Source: JAKAWQ01 sp963840545 (lineage in GTDB: Bacteria > Pseudomonadota > Alphaproteobacteria > Acetobacterales > Acetobacteraceae). Taken from it: 64,000 nucleotides of DNA. Under the pieces are notes generated by a model, which saw only the letters and a list, made by a program, of their open reading frames with translations, was not told where the DNA came from and did no database searches. This document shows positions 8,593-16,782 of the stretch, piece by piece. The translations under genes were made by a program, and so were the position numbers. Location of the stretch: NCBI GenBank assembly GCA_963840545.1, contig CAWIZE010000001.1, positions 372,001-436,000 on the forward strand, given 5' to 3'. Numbering within the stretch: the stretch's first letter is position 1; each line of letters begins with the position of its first letter.

Positions 8593-9474
8593 TCAACCAC
8601 CGAGTTTGTGGTCGGCCAGCAGCTCGACGGCGGTGACCAGCGCCGAGTGGTCCCACTCCGCCGCCCCGTTCGCCGCCGCCGCCTGGAACATCTGCTGGGC
8701 GAGCGCGGTGTTCGGCAGCGCAAGCCCGAGCTCGCGCGCGGCACCCAGGGCGAGCGAGAGGTCCTTCTCATGCAGGCGGATGCGGAAGCCCGGCGCAAAG
8801 GCGCGGGTCAGCATCCGCTCCCCGTGCACCTCGAGCACCCGGGAGCCCGCGAAGCCGCCGAGGATGGCCTTGCGCACCACGGCCGGATCGGCGCCGGCCT
8901 TGGCGGCGAAGACCAGCGCCTCGGCCGCCGCCTGGATGTTGCAGGCGACGATGATCTGGTTGGCGACCTTGCAGATCTGGCCCGCGCCATTCTTCTCGCC
9001 GACATGGGTGATCGTCTTGCCCATCAGCTGAAAGAGCGGCAGCGCCCGCGCGAAGGCCGCCGTGGGCCCGCCCACCATGATCGTGAGGCTCGCCTGCTTG
9101 GCCCCCACCTCGCCGCCCGAGACCGGCGCGTCGAGATAGTCGCAGCCGCGTTCGTTGATGCGCGCGGCGAACTCGCCCGTCGCGATCGGGCTGATCGAGG
9201 ACATGTCGATCACCAGCGTGCCTGGCTTCAGCCCCGCCGCGACGCCGCCCGGCCCGAACAGCACCGCCTCGACATCGGGGGTATCGGGCACCATCATGAT
9301 CACCACCTCGGCGCCCGCGGCGACGCTCTGCGCATCCTGGACCACCCTCGCCGCCGCCCGCAGCTCGGCGTCCAGGCTCTTGCGTTCGGGGATGATGAGC
9401 GCGTGCCCGGCCTTGGCGAGGTTCTGCGCCATCGGGCGCCCCATGATGCCGAGGCCGACGAAACCGATCCGCAT
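8593..9474 (-). CDS. glxR: 2-hydroxy-3-oxopropionate (tartronate semialdehyde) reductase
   Basis: A 293-residue member of the beta-hydroxyacid dehydrogenase family. The Rossmann motif is GFVGLGIMGRPMAQNL near the N-terminus, the substrate motif is DAPVSGGEVGA, and the catalytic lysine lies in KVANQIIVACN. It reduces tartronate semialdehyde to D-glycerate with NAD(P)H. The upstream neighbour on the same strand, 35 bp away, encodes hydroxypyruvate isomerase, which makes tartronate semialdehyde; this supports the glyoxylate/hydroxypyruvate assignment over the sister 3-hydroxyisobutyrate dehydrogenases. The ATG at 9474 directly precedes the first beta strand. Confidence 0.9.
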   Translation of the reverse strand: MRIGFVGLGIMGRPMAQNLAKAGHALIIPERKSLDAELRAAARVVQDAQSVAAGAEVVIMMVPDTPDVEAVLFGPGGVAAGLKPGTLVIDMSSISPIATGEFAARINERGCDYLDAPVSGGEVGAKQASLTIMVGGPTAAFARALPLFQLMGKTITHVGEKNGAGQICKVANQIIVACNIQAAAEALVFAAKAGADPAVVRKAILGGFAGSRVLEVHGERMLTRAFAPGFRIRLHEKDLSLALGAARELGLALPNTALAQQMFQAAAANGAAEWDHSALVTAVELLADHKLGG

Positions 9475-9509
9475 CGCGCGCTCTCCCTTCCCGCTCTCAA
9501 ACGCCCCCT

Positions 9510-10289
9510 TTAGACGCCAAACCGCGTGCGCCAGCCAAGCCCGGCCTCGGTGGCGCCCGCCGGCCGGTACTCGCAGCCGACGAAGCCCGCATAGCCCAAC
9601 GCGTCCATGCGCCGGAAGACATAGTCCCAGCCGATCTCCCCGGTCCCCGGCTCGTGGCGGTCCGGCACGTCGGCGATCTGCATGTGCGTGATCAGCCCAA
9701 GCAGCTCGGCCATCCGCCGTGTGAGGTCGCCCTCGGTGATCTGGCAATGGTAGAGGTCGAACTGCAGCGCGAGGTGCGTAGCTCCAAGCCCGGCGATGAT
9801 CTCCGCCGCCTGGCGCGTCGTGTTGAGGAAATAGCCCGGCATGTCGCGGTGGTTGATCGGCTCGAGCAATACCTTCACCCCGGCCTTGCCCGCCTGCTCG
9901 GCCGCCCAGGCGAGGTTGGCCGCGTAGACGCTGCCGGCGGTGATAGGTGCGACGCCCGGCGGCAGGATCCCGGCCATCGCATGGATCTGCCCGCAGCCGA
10001 GGGCCGCGGCATAGTCGAGCCCGCGCAGGAACCCTTCGCGAAACTCGGCCTCGCGGCCGGGAATCGCGGCCAGCCCGCGCTCGCCCGCCGCCCAGTTGCC
10101 CGGCGGCGCGTTGAACAGCGCCAGCGCGAGCCCGTTCGCCTTGAGCCTTGCCACGATGTCAGGGGCCAGGAACTCGTAGGGGAAGAGGAATTCGACGGCG
10201 GTGAATCCGGCCTTGGCCGCCCGCTCGAAGCGGTCGAGGAACGGCACCTCGTTGAACATCATCGACAGGTTGGCGGCCAATCGCGGCAT
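9510..10289 (-). CDS. hyi: Hydroxypyruvate isomerase
   Basis: A 259-residue TIM-barrel enzyme of the xylose-isomerase-like superfamily that interconverts hydroxypyruvate and tartronate semialdehyde. Family signatures are ANLSMMFNEVPFLDRF at the N-terminus, EFLFPYE, LLEPINHRDMPGYFL, LQFDLYHCQ and GEIGWDYVF, which place the metal-binding Glu, Asp and His residues. The length is typical. The ATG at 10289 was chosen over 10349 because homologues begin at this point. It is followed after 35 bp by glxR, giving a two-step route from hydroxypyruvate to glycerate. Confidence 0.92.
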   Translation of the reverse strand: MPRLAANLSMMFNEVPFLDRFERAAKAGFTAVEFLFPYEFLAPDIVARLKANGLALALFNAPPGNWAAGERGLAAIPGREAEFREGFLRGLDYAAALGCGQIHAMAGILPPGVAPITAGSVYAANLAWAAEQAGKAGVKVLLEPINHRDMPGYFLNTTRQAAEIIAGLGATHLALQFDLYHCQITEGDLTRRMAELLGLITHMQIADVPDRHEPGTGEIGWDYVFRRMDALGYAGFVGCEYRPAGATEAGLGWRTRFGV

Positions 10290-10355
10290 CTCTTTTTTCC
10301 CCTCGGCCCGACGGGCGCGGACCTTAGATGCAGACGCCGCGCGACTCAAACCGCC

Positions 10356-11177
10356 TCACACGCGCCCCGTGAGCGCCGCCGCCAGCACCGCGAGCCGCGC
10401 GCCGAGCCCGCGCGGCAGCGCCCTAGCCTCGTCCGGCCGCCTGAGGTCGCGCCCGGCCAGCACGGCGGGCAGCGCCGCCGGCAGCGCCGCGCGCGGCAGC
10501 CTGAGCCGCCGCGCCTCGCCGAGCCACGCCGCTGCCTCGGCCGCGAGCCGCGCGCGCAACCCCACCAGCGCCGGCCCCTCCGCACCCGCGGCAAGCGCCT
10601 CGGGCACGAGCCCGTGCGCGGCGAGGAGATCGGCGGGCAGCAGCACCCGTCCCTGCCGGGCGAGTGCCGGGATGCTGCGCAGCAGCCGCGCCGCCCCGTA
10701 GGCGGCGCCGAACGCGGCGAGCGCCGGCCCCGCCTCCGCCCCGAGCGCTTTGCCGGCCGCGGCCGCGAGCCCGCCCTGGCTCGCGAACATCTGCCGCCGC
10801 CAATCGGCGAGGGTAGGAAATTCCGGCGCCACTTCATCCTCGCGCGCCGCGATCAAGCCGAGCAGCGCCTCCCGCTCGAGCCGCCCCTCCGCGAGCATTG
10901 CGCCAAGCGGGCTCGCCACCTCGTGCCGCCGCGTCTCACCGTCCACCACCTCGCGCCACCAGGCGAGGCGGAGGAAGGCCGCGTGCGGCTCGTGCGCCAT
11001 CTCGCAGGCGCGCGCCAGCTCGAGATTGAAGGCGTAGAGGACGAACAGCGCCTCCCGCGCCGGCGCGGGCGCGAACAGCGTGGCGAGAAAACGGTCCGGG
11101 TCGCTGCGGCGGACAAGCGCCCCCGGCGCGCTCAGCCCCGCCTCAGCCGCGCCTTGACGCCTTCCGCCCGCGGTCAT
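10356..11177 (-). CDS. Squalene/phytoene synthase-like protein, NDUFAF6 type (probable complex I assembly factor)
   Basis: A 273-residue protein with the isoprenyl-synthase fold signature. Where true enzymes carry the first Asp-rich motif (DxxxD), it has VLYAFNLELARACEM, the FNxELA form seen in the mitochondrial complex I assembly factor NDUFAF6. It is therefore probably not a prenyl-coupling enzyme and may assist NADH dehydrogenase assembly. The ATG at 11177 has AAGG seven bases upstream and is preferred over the GTG at 11189. In related alphaproteobacteria this gene often ends a yajC-secD-secF cluster; here yajC is nearby but secD and secF are absent. Confidence 0.75.
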   Translation of the reverse strand: MTAGGRRQGAAEAGLSAPGALVRRSDPDRFLATLFAPAPAREALFVLYAFNLELARACEMAHEPHAAFLRLAWWREVVDGETRRHEVASPLGAMLAEGRLEREALLGLIAAREDEVAPEFPTLADWRRQMFASQGGLAAAAGKALGAEAGPALAAFGAAYGAARLLRSIPALARQGRVLLPADLLAAHGLVPEALAAGAEGPALVGLRARLAAEAAAWLGEARRLRLPRAALPAALPAVLAGRDLRRPDEARALPRGLGARLAVLAAALTGRV

Positions 11178-11263
11178 AGCTACCTTCACACCGCTTGGGC
11201 CCGCTCAGCTCGCCGGCGGTCCCGCTGATGTTCGATGCCCCACTCAATTGGAGGACGCGCCCC

Positions 11264-11872
11264 ATGGCCTTCGAACTTCCCGCCCTTCCCTACGCCCATG
11301 GCGCCCTCGCCGCCAACGGCATGTGCCAGGAGACGCTCGAACTCCACCATGGCAAGCACCACCAGGCGTACGTCACCGCGCTCAACGGCTTCGTCGAGAA
11401 GAACGATGCGCTCAAGGGCAAATCGCTCGAGGAGATCATCCACCTCTCGCACGACAAGCCGGATCTCGCCGGCGTCTTCAACAATGCCGGCCAGCACTGG
11501 AACCACACCCTCTTCTGGCTGATGATGAGCCCGCACGGCGGCGGCATCCCCGCCACGCTCGAGAAGAAGCTCGCCGGCGATTTCGGCTCGGTCGCGGCCT
11601 TCAAGGATGCGTTCAAGGCGGCCGGCATCGGCCAGTTCGGCTCCGGCTGGGCATGGCTGGTGCTCGCCGCGGACGGCAAGCTCAAGATCGCCCGCACGCC
11701 GAACGGCTCGAACCCGCTCGCCACCGGCGAGGGCAAGGCCCTGCTCGGCTGCGACGTGTGGGAGCACAGCTATTATCTCGATTTCCGCAACCGCCGCCCC
11801 GACTACCTGCAGAACTGGCTCGACAAGCTCGCCAACTACGAGTTCGCCGAGGCCGCGCTCAAGGCGGCCTGA
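11264..11872 (+). CDS. sodB: Superoxide dismutase, iron type
   Basis: A 202-residue Fe/Mn-family superoxide dismutase that converts superoxide to hydrogen peroxide and oxygen. Metal ligands are visible: His28 in LELHHGKHH, the His of HWNHTLFW, and the Asp and His of DVWEHSYY. The Gln in FNNAGQHW is the iron-type second-shell residue. There is no signal peptide, so it is cytoplasmic. The ATG at 11264 begins MAFELPALPY, the classical start, with GGAGG about a dozen bases upstream. It is transcribed alone and converges on yajC; a GC hairpin lies between the two stops. Confidence 0.95.
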   Translation: MAFELPALPYAHGALAANGMCQETLELHHGKHHQAYVTALNGFVEKNDALKGKSLEEIIHLSHDKPDLAGVFNNAGQHWNHTLFWLMMSPHGGGIPATLEKKLAGDFGSVAAFKDAFKAAGIGQFGSGWAWLVLAADGKLKIARTPNGSNPLATGEGKALLGCDVWEHSYYLDFRNRRPDYLQNWLDKLANYEFAEAALKAA

Positions 11873-11887
11873 GCCCGCCAGGCATCA

Positions 11888-11912
11888 CCGGATCCGCCGG
11901 CGGCGGATCCGG
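11888..11912. terminator. GC-rich inverted repeat between sodB and yajC
   Basis: A perfect 11-bp stem (11888-11898 with 11902-11912) and 3-nt loop, built on GGATCCGCC, lies between convergent stops. There is no T-run on either side, so it may work as a bidirectional or Rho-assisted terminator. Confidence 0.6.
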
Positions 11913-11919
11913 GGGCCGC

Positions 11920-12276
11920 TCAGCTCGTCTTGGCCTCGCTCGCCGGCTTGGAATCGTTCGCAGCCTGCGGCTTGGCGATGCCGGTGATGGTGTCGCGCAC
12001 CACCTGGACGCGGACGTTCGGCGCGATCTCGATCTCGACTTCGGTCGCGCCCTCGCGCACCCGCTGCACCGTGCCGACGATGCCGCCCGCGGTGATCACG
12101 CGATCGCCCCGCTTGATCGCGGCGACCTGGCGGCGCAGCTCGCGCTGCTTGGTCTGCTGGGGGCGGATCAAGAGGAGGTAGAACACCCCGAAGATCAGCA
12201 CCAACGGCAGGAATTGCGTCGCCGTGCCGAGCATGTTGCCGGAGACGGCCTGGGCGTAGGCCGGAGTGATCAGCAT
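11920..12276 (-). CDS. yajC: Preprotein translocase subunit YajC
   Basis: A 118-residue membrane protein with one N-terminal transmembrane helix (FLPLVLIFGVFYLLLIRP, about residues 22-39). A basic cytoplasmic region follows with the family motif GDRVITAGGIVGTV, then a variable tail. YajC associates with SecD-SecF and assists Sec translocation. In most relatives secD follows immediately; here the next sequence is sodB on the opposite strand, so secDF must lie elsewhere. The start at 12276 is 81 bp from the divergent DUF815 ATPase start. Confidence 0.93.
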   Translation of the reverse strand: MLITPAYAQAVSGNMLGTATQFLPLVLIFGVFYLLLIRPQQTKQRELRRQVAAIKRGDRVITAGGIVGTVQRVREGATEVEIEIAPNVRVQVVRDTITGIAKPQAANDSKPASEAKTS

Positions 12277-12357
12277 CTGGAAAACCCGGGTTGCGGTGGT
12301 CGGCCCGGGACCATAGTGTCCGCCCCCTTGGCGTCAACCCCGAGGCCGATCCCGCCG

Positions 12358-13242
12358 ATGGAACAGCACTTGCTCGCGCTGGCGAGCCGGATCGCCGACG
12401 CCCTGGAACGCCTGGCGCCGCCGCCGCCGGCGCCGCCCGACTTCGCCGCCGCCGACGCCTTTGTCTGGCATCCCCACCCGCCCCGCCTCGTCCCGGTGCC
12501 GGTGGTCGCGCGGGTGGATATCGCGCTCCTGAAGGGGATCGATCGCCAGCTCCGCATCCTCGGCGAGAACACCGACCGCTTCGCCGCCGGCTTCCCGGCC
12601 AACAACGCCGTGCTCTGGGGCGCCCGCGGCATGGGGAAGTCCTCGCTCGTCAAGGCGGCGCACGCGACCGCCAACGCTCCCTCCGGCCGCCTCGTCCTGG
12701 TCGAGATCCACCGCGAGGACATCGCCTCGCTCCCGGCCCTGCTCGGCCTCCTCCGCGAGAGCTCGCGCCGCTTCCTGGTCTTCTGCGACGACCTCTCCTT
12801 CGAGCGCGAGGACACCGACTACAAGGCGCTCAAATCCATCCTCGATGGCGGCATCGAGGGCCGGCCGCCCAACGTCCTCTTCTACGCGACCTCGAACCGC
12901 CGCCACCTGATGCCCCGCGACATGATCGAGAACGAACGCTCGACCGCCATCAACCCCTCCGAGGCGACCGAGGAAAAGGTCTCGCTCTCGGACCGGTTCG
13001 GCCTCTGGATCGGCTTTCACAATTGCGACCAGGAGACGTTCTTCGCCATGGTCGAGGCCTATGCCGAGCATTTCCGCCTGCCCATCACACACGAGGCCCT
13101 GCGCGCCGAGGCCGTCGAATGGTCGGTGACGCGCGGCGCGCGCTCGGGCCGGGTCGCCTGGCAGTTCATCCAGGACCTCGCCGGACGGCTCGGCGTCGCC
13201 CCGGACACGGAGAGCCGGCCCGCTTCCCTCCGCGCCGGCTGA
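12358..13242 (+). CDS. DUF815-family P-loop ATPase
   Basis: A 294-residue AAA-like ATPase. An N-terminal region of ~90 residues precedes Walker A GARGMGKSSLVKA. Walker B is FLVFCDDLSFE, and the sensor-like segment VLFYATSNRRHLMPR is typical of DUF815. The C-terminal helical lid ends in RVAWQFIQDLA. The function of this conserved family is not known. It is regularly found divergent from yajC in alphaproteobacteria, as here. The ATG at 12358 begins MEQHLLALASRIADAL; the frame is open far upstream only because of high GC. Confidence 0.88.
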   Translation: MEQHLLALASRIADALERLAPPPPAPPDFAAADAFVWHPHPPRLVPVPVVARVDIALLKGIDRQLRILGENTDRFAAGFPANNAVLWGARGMGKSSLVKAAHATANAPSGRLVLVEIHREDIASLPALLGLLRESSRRFLVFCDDLSFEREDTDYKALKSILDGGIEGRPPNVLFYATSNRRHLMPRDMIENERSTAINPSEATEEKVSLSDRFGLWIGFHNCDQETFFAMVEAYAEHFRLPITHEALRAEAVEWSVTRGARSGRVAWQFIQDLAGRLGVAPDTESRPASLRAG

Positions 13243-13399
13243 GGCCGGATCCGGCGGGCGTGGCGGGACGAACCACCGATGCCACCCCGCGCAAACAATC
13301 GCTCTTTCATCAGCCAGGGCTAGGGCTTCGCCTTGAGCGGATCCAGGGCAGCGCCCCGGCCTCTTCTTCTTTCGGAATCATCCCCTGCAAGACCCGGCA

Positions 13400-14680
13400 T
13401 TACGCCGCTCCCACCCCGATGCGCTCGATCCCGCCCGTGTAGGGCCAGAGCGCCGGCGGCACGAGGATCGAGCCGTCGGCCTGCTGGTGGTTCTCCATCA
13501 CCGCGATCAGCGCGCGCCCGACCGCGACGCCCGAGCCGTTCAGGCTGTGCACGAGCTGCGGCGCGCCGCCCTCGGCCGGGCGGAAGCGGGCGTTCATCCG
13601 CCGCGCCTGGAAGTCGCGGCAGTTGGAGCAGGAGCTGATCTCGCGCCAGGCCTGCTGGCCGGGCAGCCAAACCTCAAGGTCAAAAGTCTTCGCCGCCCCG
13701 AACCCGGTATCGCCGGCCGAGAGCAGCACACGGCGAAACGGCAGCTCGAGCAGGCCGAGGATCGCCTCCGCGCAGCGCGTCATCCGCTCGTGCTCTTCGT
13801 CCGAGCGCTGCGGATGGGCGATCGAGACCATCTCCACTTTGCGGAACTGGTGCTGGCGCAGCATCCCCCGCGTGTCGCGCCCGGCCGCGCCCGCCTCGGC
13901 GCGGAAGCACTCGGTGAGCGCGGTGCGCCGGATCGGCAGGCTCGCCTCGGGCAGGATCTCGCCGGCGGCGAGGTTGGTCAGCGGCACCTCGGCGGTCGGG
14001 ATCAGCCACCGGCCATCGGTGGTACAGAACGAATCGTCGGCGAATTTGGGCAACTGGGTGGTGCCGAACATCGCCGCGTCGTTGACCAGCAGCGGCACCG
14101 CGGTCTCCTCGTAGCCGTGCTCGCGCGTGTGCAGGTCGATCATGAACTGCCCGAGCGCGCGCTCGAGCCGCGCCAGCGCCCCGCGCAGCACGACGAAGCG
14201 GCTGCCGGCAAGCTTCGCCGCCGCGGCGAAATCCATCATCCCGAGCCCCTCGCCGAGCTCGAAATGCTGGCGCGGCGCAAAGCCCAGGTCGCGCGGCGCC
14301 CCGTGCTGCGCCAGCACGACGTTGAACCGCTCGTCCTGCCCCTCCGGCACGTCCGGGTCGAGCAGGTTGGGCAGCGCGGCGAGTCTCAGGCGGATCTCGC
14401 CCTCGAGTTTTTCCGCCCCCGCCTCGAGCGCCTCCATCTCCCCGCGCAGGCTCGCCGCCTCCGCCTCCAGCGCCGCGCTCTCCTCGCCCTTGCGCCGTGC
14501 CTCGCCCACCTGGCGCGAAATCGCGTTCCGCCGCGCCTGGCGCTCCTGCAGCCGGGTCAGCGCGGCGCGCCGCTCGCCATCGAGGTCAAGCAGTCCGGCC
14601 GACGCGCCCGGCAGGCCCCGCCGGGCCAGCGCGGCATCGAAAGCGCCGGGGTCGGCGCGGACGGCGCGGATATCGTGCAT
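13400..14680 (-). CDS. serS: Seryl-tRNA synthetase
   Basis: A 426-residue class II aminoacyl-tRNA synthetase. It has an N-terminal tRNA-binding coiled coil (residues ~30-100, rich in Arg, Glu and Ala). Motif 2 is FRAEAGAAGRDTRGMLRQHQF and motif 3 is GVAVGRALIAVMENHQ, followed by VPPALWPYTGG at the end. The TALTECFRAEAG and STCSNC-like zinc-free core (ISSCSNCRDFQARRMN) are diagnostic for SerRS. The length is normal. It starts 5 bp after the tatC stop, so it is the last visible gene of the argS-to-serS run. Confidence 0.97.
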   Translation of the reverse strand: MHDIRAVRADPGAFDAALARRGLPGASAGLLDLDGERRAALTRLQERQARRNAISRQVGEARRKGEESAALEAEAASLRGEMEALEAGAEKLEGEIRLRLAALPNLLDPDVPEGQDERFNVVLAQHGAPRDLGFAPRQHFELGEGLGMMDFAAAAKLAGSRFVVLRGALARLERALGQFMIDLHTREHGYEETAVPLLVNDAAMFGTTQLPKFADDSFCTTDGRWLIPTAEVPLTNLAAGEILPEASLPIRRTALTECFRAEAGAAGRDTRGMLRQHQFRKVEMVSIAHPQRSDEEHERMTRCAEAILGLLELPFRRVLLSAGDTGFGAAKTFDLEVWLPGQQAWREISSCSNCRDFQARRMNARFRPAEGGAPQLVHSLNGSGVAVGRALIAVMENHQQADGSILVPPALWPYTGGIERIGVGAA

Positions 14681-14685
14681 GCCTG

Positions 14686-15465
14686 CTACTCAGGGGTCGG
14701 CTTCGGCTCGACCCAACGCGCCGCGAGGATCGAAATTTCATAGAGCAGGATCAGCGGCACCGCGAGGCCGGTCTGCGTGAAAATGTCCGGCGGCGCCAGC
14801 ACGGCCGCCACCACGAAGCAGCCCACGTACGCGTAGCGGCGCTTGGCGGCGAGCCCGCGCGCGGAGACCAGCCCCACCCGCGCGCAGAGCGAGAGCAGCA
14901 CCGGGAGCTGGAAGGTGATGCCGAAGGCGAAGATCAGCTTCATCACCAGGTTGAGATACTGGCTCACCGTCGCCATCAGCTCGATCTGCATCCCGTTGCC
15001 CGCGGGCGGCGTCTCGAAGCTCAGGAAGAACTTCCAGGCGAACGGGAAGATCACGTAGTACGCCAGCGCCGCGCCCATCAGGAAGAGCACCGGGCTCACG
15101 AGCAGGAACGGCAGGATGGCGCGCTTCTCGCTCTTGTAGAGGCCGGGCGCGATGAAGAGCCAGAGCTGGGTCGCCGCCACCGGGAACGAGATGAACGCCC
15201 CGCCGAACACACCGACCTTCACGTAGGTGAAGAACGCCTCGTAGAGCACGGTGTAGATCAGCCGCGGCTCCTGGCCCTTGCTGCGCAGGATCTCGGCCAG
15301 CGGTGCCGCAAGGAACGCGTAGATCTGCCCCGAAAAATGGTAGCAGACCAGGAACGCGACGAAGAACGTGCCGAGCGACCACATCAGCCGCCGCCGGAGC
15401 TCGAGCAGGTGCTCGAGCAGCGGCATCGGCTTGTCGTCGATGGTATCGTTCTCGTTGCGCGGCAC
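14686..15465 (-). CDS. tatC: Twin-arginine translocase subunit TatC
   Basis: A 259-residue inner-membrane protein with six predicted helices, the signal-recognising subunit of the Tat pathway. Landmarks are the cytoplasmic N-terminus MPLLEHLLELRRRLMWS with the conserved Glu and Arg residues, FISFPVAATQLWLFIAPGLYKSEKR in the first periplasmic/second helix region, and FGITFQLPVLLSL. Length is typical. It lies 68 bp downstream of tatB across a 14-bp repeat. A Tat-dependent protein is encoded in this window at 1-323. Confidence 0.96.
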   Translation of the reverse strand: MPRNENDTIDDKPMPLLEHLLELRRRLMWSLGTFFVAFLVCYHFSGQIYAFLAAPLAEILRSKGQEPRLIYTVLYEAFFTYVKVGVFGGAFISFPVAATQLWLFIAPGLYKSEKRAILPFLLVSPVLFLMGAALAYYVIFPFAWKFFLSFETPPAGNGMQIELMATVSQYLNLVMKLIFAFGITFQLPVLLSLCARVGLVSARGLAAKRRYAYVGCFVVAAVLAPPDIFTQTGLAVPLILLYEISILAARWVEPKPTPE

Positions 15466-15488
15466 GCTCGATCCTGGACTGTTTGGGG

Positions 15489-15522
15489 GCTGTTTTCTGG
15501 AGGCTGTTTTCTGGAGGCTGTT
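15489..15522. repeat. 14-bp tandem repeat between tatB and tatC
   Basis: Two exact copies of GCTGTTTTCTGGAG (15489-15502 and 15503-15516) plus a partial third copy fill the tatB-tatC spacer. They may set spacing or mRNA structure at this operon junction. Confidence 0.8.
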
Positions 15523-15533
15523 CGGGGCGGGGC

Positions 15534-16064
15534 TCAGGAACGCCGGGTAAGCAGCTCCGGGGGCACGAAGGCGGGCGGGCGCATCGTCGCCGCCGCCACC
15601 GCCGGCGGCACGAACGAGGGCGCCTGCGCCAGCGCCTCGACTTCTTCGCCGGCCCGAGCCGCCTCCACCTCCGCCATCACCTCGGGACGCTCGAGCACGG
15701 TGGTCCCGCCATCCGCCGCGGCCTCCGCCACGGCAGAGTACCCCGTGGCGGTGCTGGCGGCATCGGCGGCCGCGAACGGATCCTCGGTGAAGGTCTTGCG
15801 CAGGCTCTGGTCGGGGTCGAGCGTCCGCTCGACCGTGCCCTTGATGTCGAAGTTGCGGATCTCGTCGATGTGCTTGCGCACGTCCTCGAGATCGGCCTCA
15901 CGCATCAGGTCGTTGACATGGGTCTGGAATTCGGCGGCCATGCCACGGGCCTTCTTGATGACCTGCGCCACCGTCTTGAGTGCGGCCGGGAGGTCCTTCG
16001 GGCCGATGGCGATCAGCGCCACCACCACGATCAGGGCAATCTCCGACCAGGAAAAGTTGAACAT
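15534..16064 (-). CDS. tatB: Twin-arginine translocase subunit TatB
   Basis: A 176-residue protein: one N-terminal membrane helix (FSWSEIALIVVVALIAIGP), an amphipathic helix (KDLPAALKTVAQVIKKARG) and a long acidic, Pro/Ala-rich tail. The GPKDLP turn and the extended tail fit TatB rather than TatA. With TatC it forms the Tat receptor complex. In many alphaproteobacteria tatA lies between scpB and tatB; here that space holds only a minisatellite, so tatA must be elsewhere or TatB must take its role. Confidence 0.92.
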   Translation of the reverse strand: MFNFSWSEIALIVVVALIAIGPKDLPAALKTVAQVIKKARGMAAEFQTHVNDLMREADLEDVRKHIDEIRNFDIKGTVERTLDPDQSLRKTFTEDPFAAADAASTATGYSAVAEAAADGGTTVLERPEVMAEVEAARAGEEVEALAQAPSFVPPAVAAATMRPPAFVPPELLTRRS

Positions 16065-16121
16065 GCCTCGAGCCTGCCGTCGCGGCTCCTGCTAGCAGGA
16101 ATCCCCCCGGCCGAAAACCTT

Positions 16122-16195
16122 GCCGCTCCGGGGCCGCTCCGGGGCCGCTCCGGGGCCGCTCCGGGGCCGCTCCGGGGCCGCTCCGGGGCCGCTCC
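16122..16195. repeat. 11-bp minisatellite between scpB and tatB
   Basis: Six complete tandem copies of GCCGCTCCGGG plus eight further bases, all exact, run from 16122 up to the scpB stop codon (its first base is 16195). The block forms most of the scpB-tatB spacer, where tatA sits in many relatives. Confidence 0.92.
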
Positions 16196-16779
16196 TACCC
16201 CGCCGCCGGCGGGACGGCGAGCAGATCCTCCCGCCGCGGCAGATCGGCAATGCTCGCCAAACCGAAGGCGGCGAGGAAATGCGGCGACGTCCCCCAGAGC
16301 GTCGGTCGGCCCGGCGCCTCCTTGCGCCCCTGGGGCGCGATCAGCCCCGCCTCGAGCAGGAGGTCGAACGTCTCCTGCGCGAGGCTCGCCCCGCGCAGCG
16401 CCTCGATCTCGGGCCGCGTCACCGGCTGGTGGTAGGCGATGATGGCGAGCGTCTCCATCGCCACCCGCGGCAGCCGGCGCGGCTGCTGCACCACCTTGCG
16501 CAAGCTCGGCGCGAGATCGGGCGCGGTGCGGAACTGCACCCCGCCGGCGACATTGGCGAGCTCCACCCCGCGCCCCTCGTAGCGGCGCGCGAGCGCCGCG
16601 AGTACCGCCTCCGCCTCTTCCCCCTCGGGCAGGATCTGGCCGAGCGCGCGCGCCGACACCGGCTCGGCGGAGGCGAACACCAACGCCTCGGCGAGCCTGA
16701 GCGCGGCCTCCGTGGGCGCAGCCTCTGTCGGCCCGGGCTCCGCCTGGCGCGGGGGCTCCGGGACGGGCTCCTCTGCCAT
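16195..16779 (-). CDS. scpB: SMC-Scp complex subunit ScpB
   Basis: A 194-residue chromosome-segregation protein with two winged-helix domains. Family landmarks are LAEALVFASAEPVS near the N-terminus, YEGRGVELANVAGGVQFRT in the first domain, RLPRVAMETLAIIAYHQPVTRPEIEALRG at the domain junction, and LWGTSPHFLAAFGLASIADLP at the end. It binds the kleisin ScpA in the condensin complex. It starts 3 bp after the scpA stop, and its TAG stop abuts the 11-bp minisatellite. Confidence 0.95.
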   Translation of the reverse strand: MAEEPVPEPPRQAEPGPTEAAPTEAALRLAEALVFASAEPVSARALGQILPEGEEAEAVLAALARRYEGRGVELANVAGGVQFRTAPDLAPSLRKVVQQPRRLPRVAMETLAIIAYHQPVTRPEIEALRGASLAQETFDLLLEAGLIAPQGRKEAPGRPTLWGTSPHFLAAFGLASIADLPRREDLLAVPPAAG

Positions 16780-16782
16780 CCC

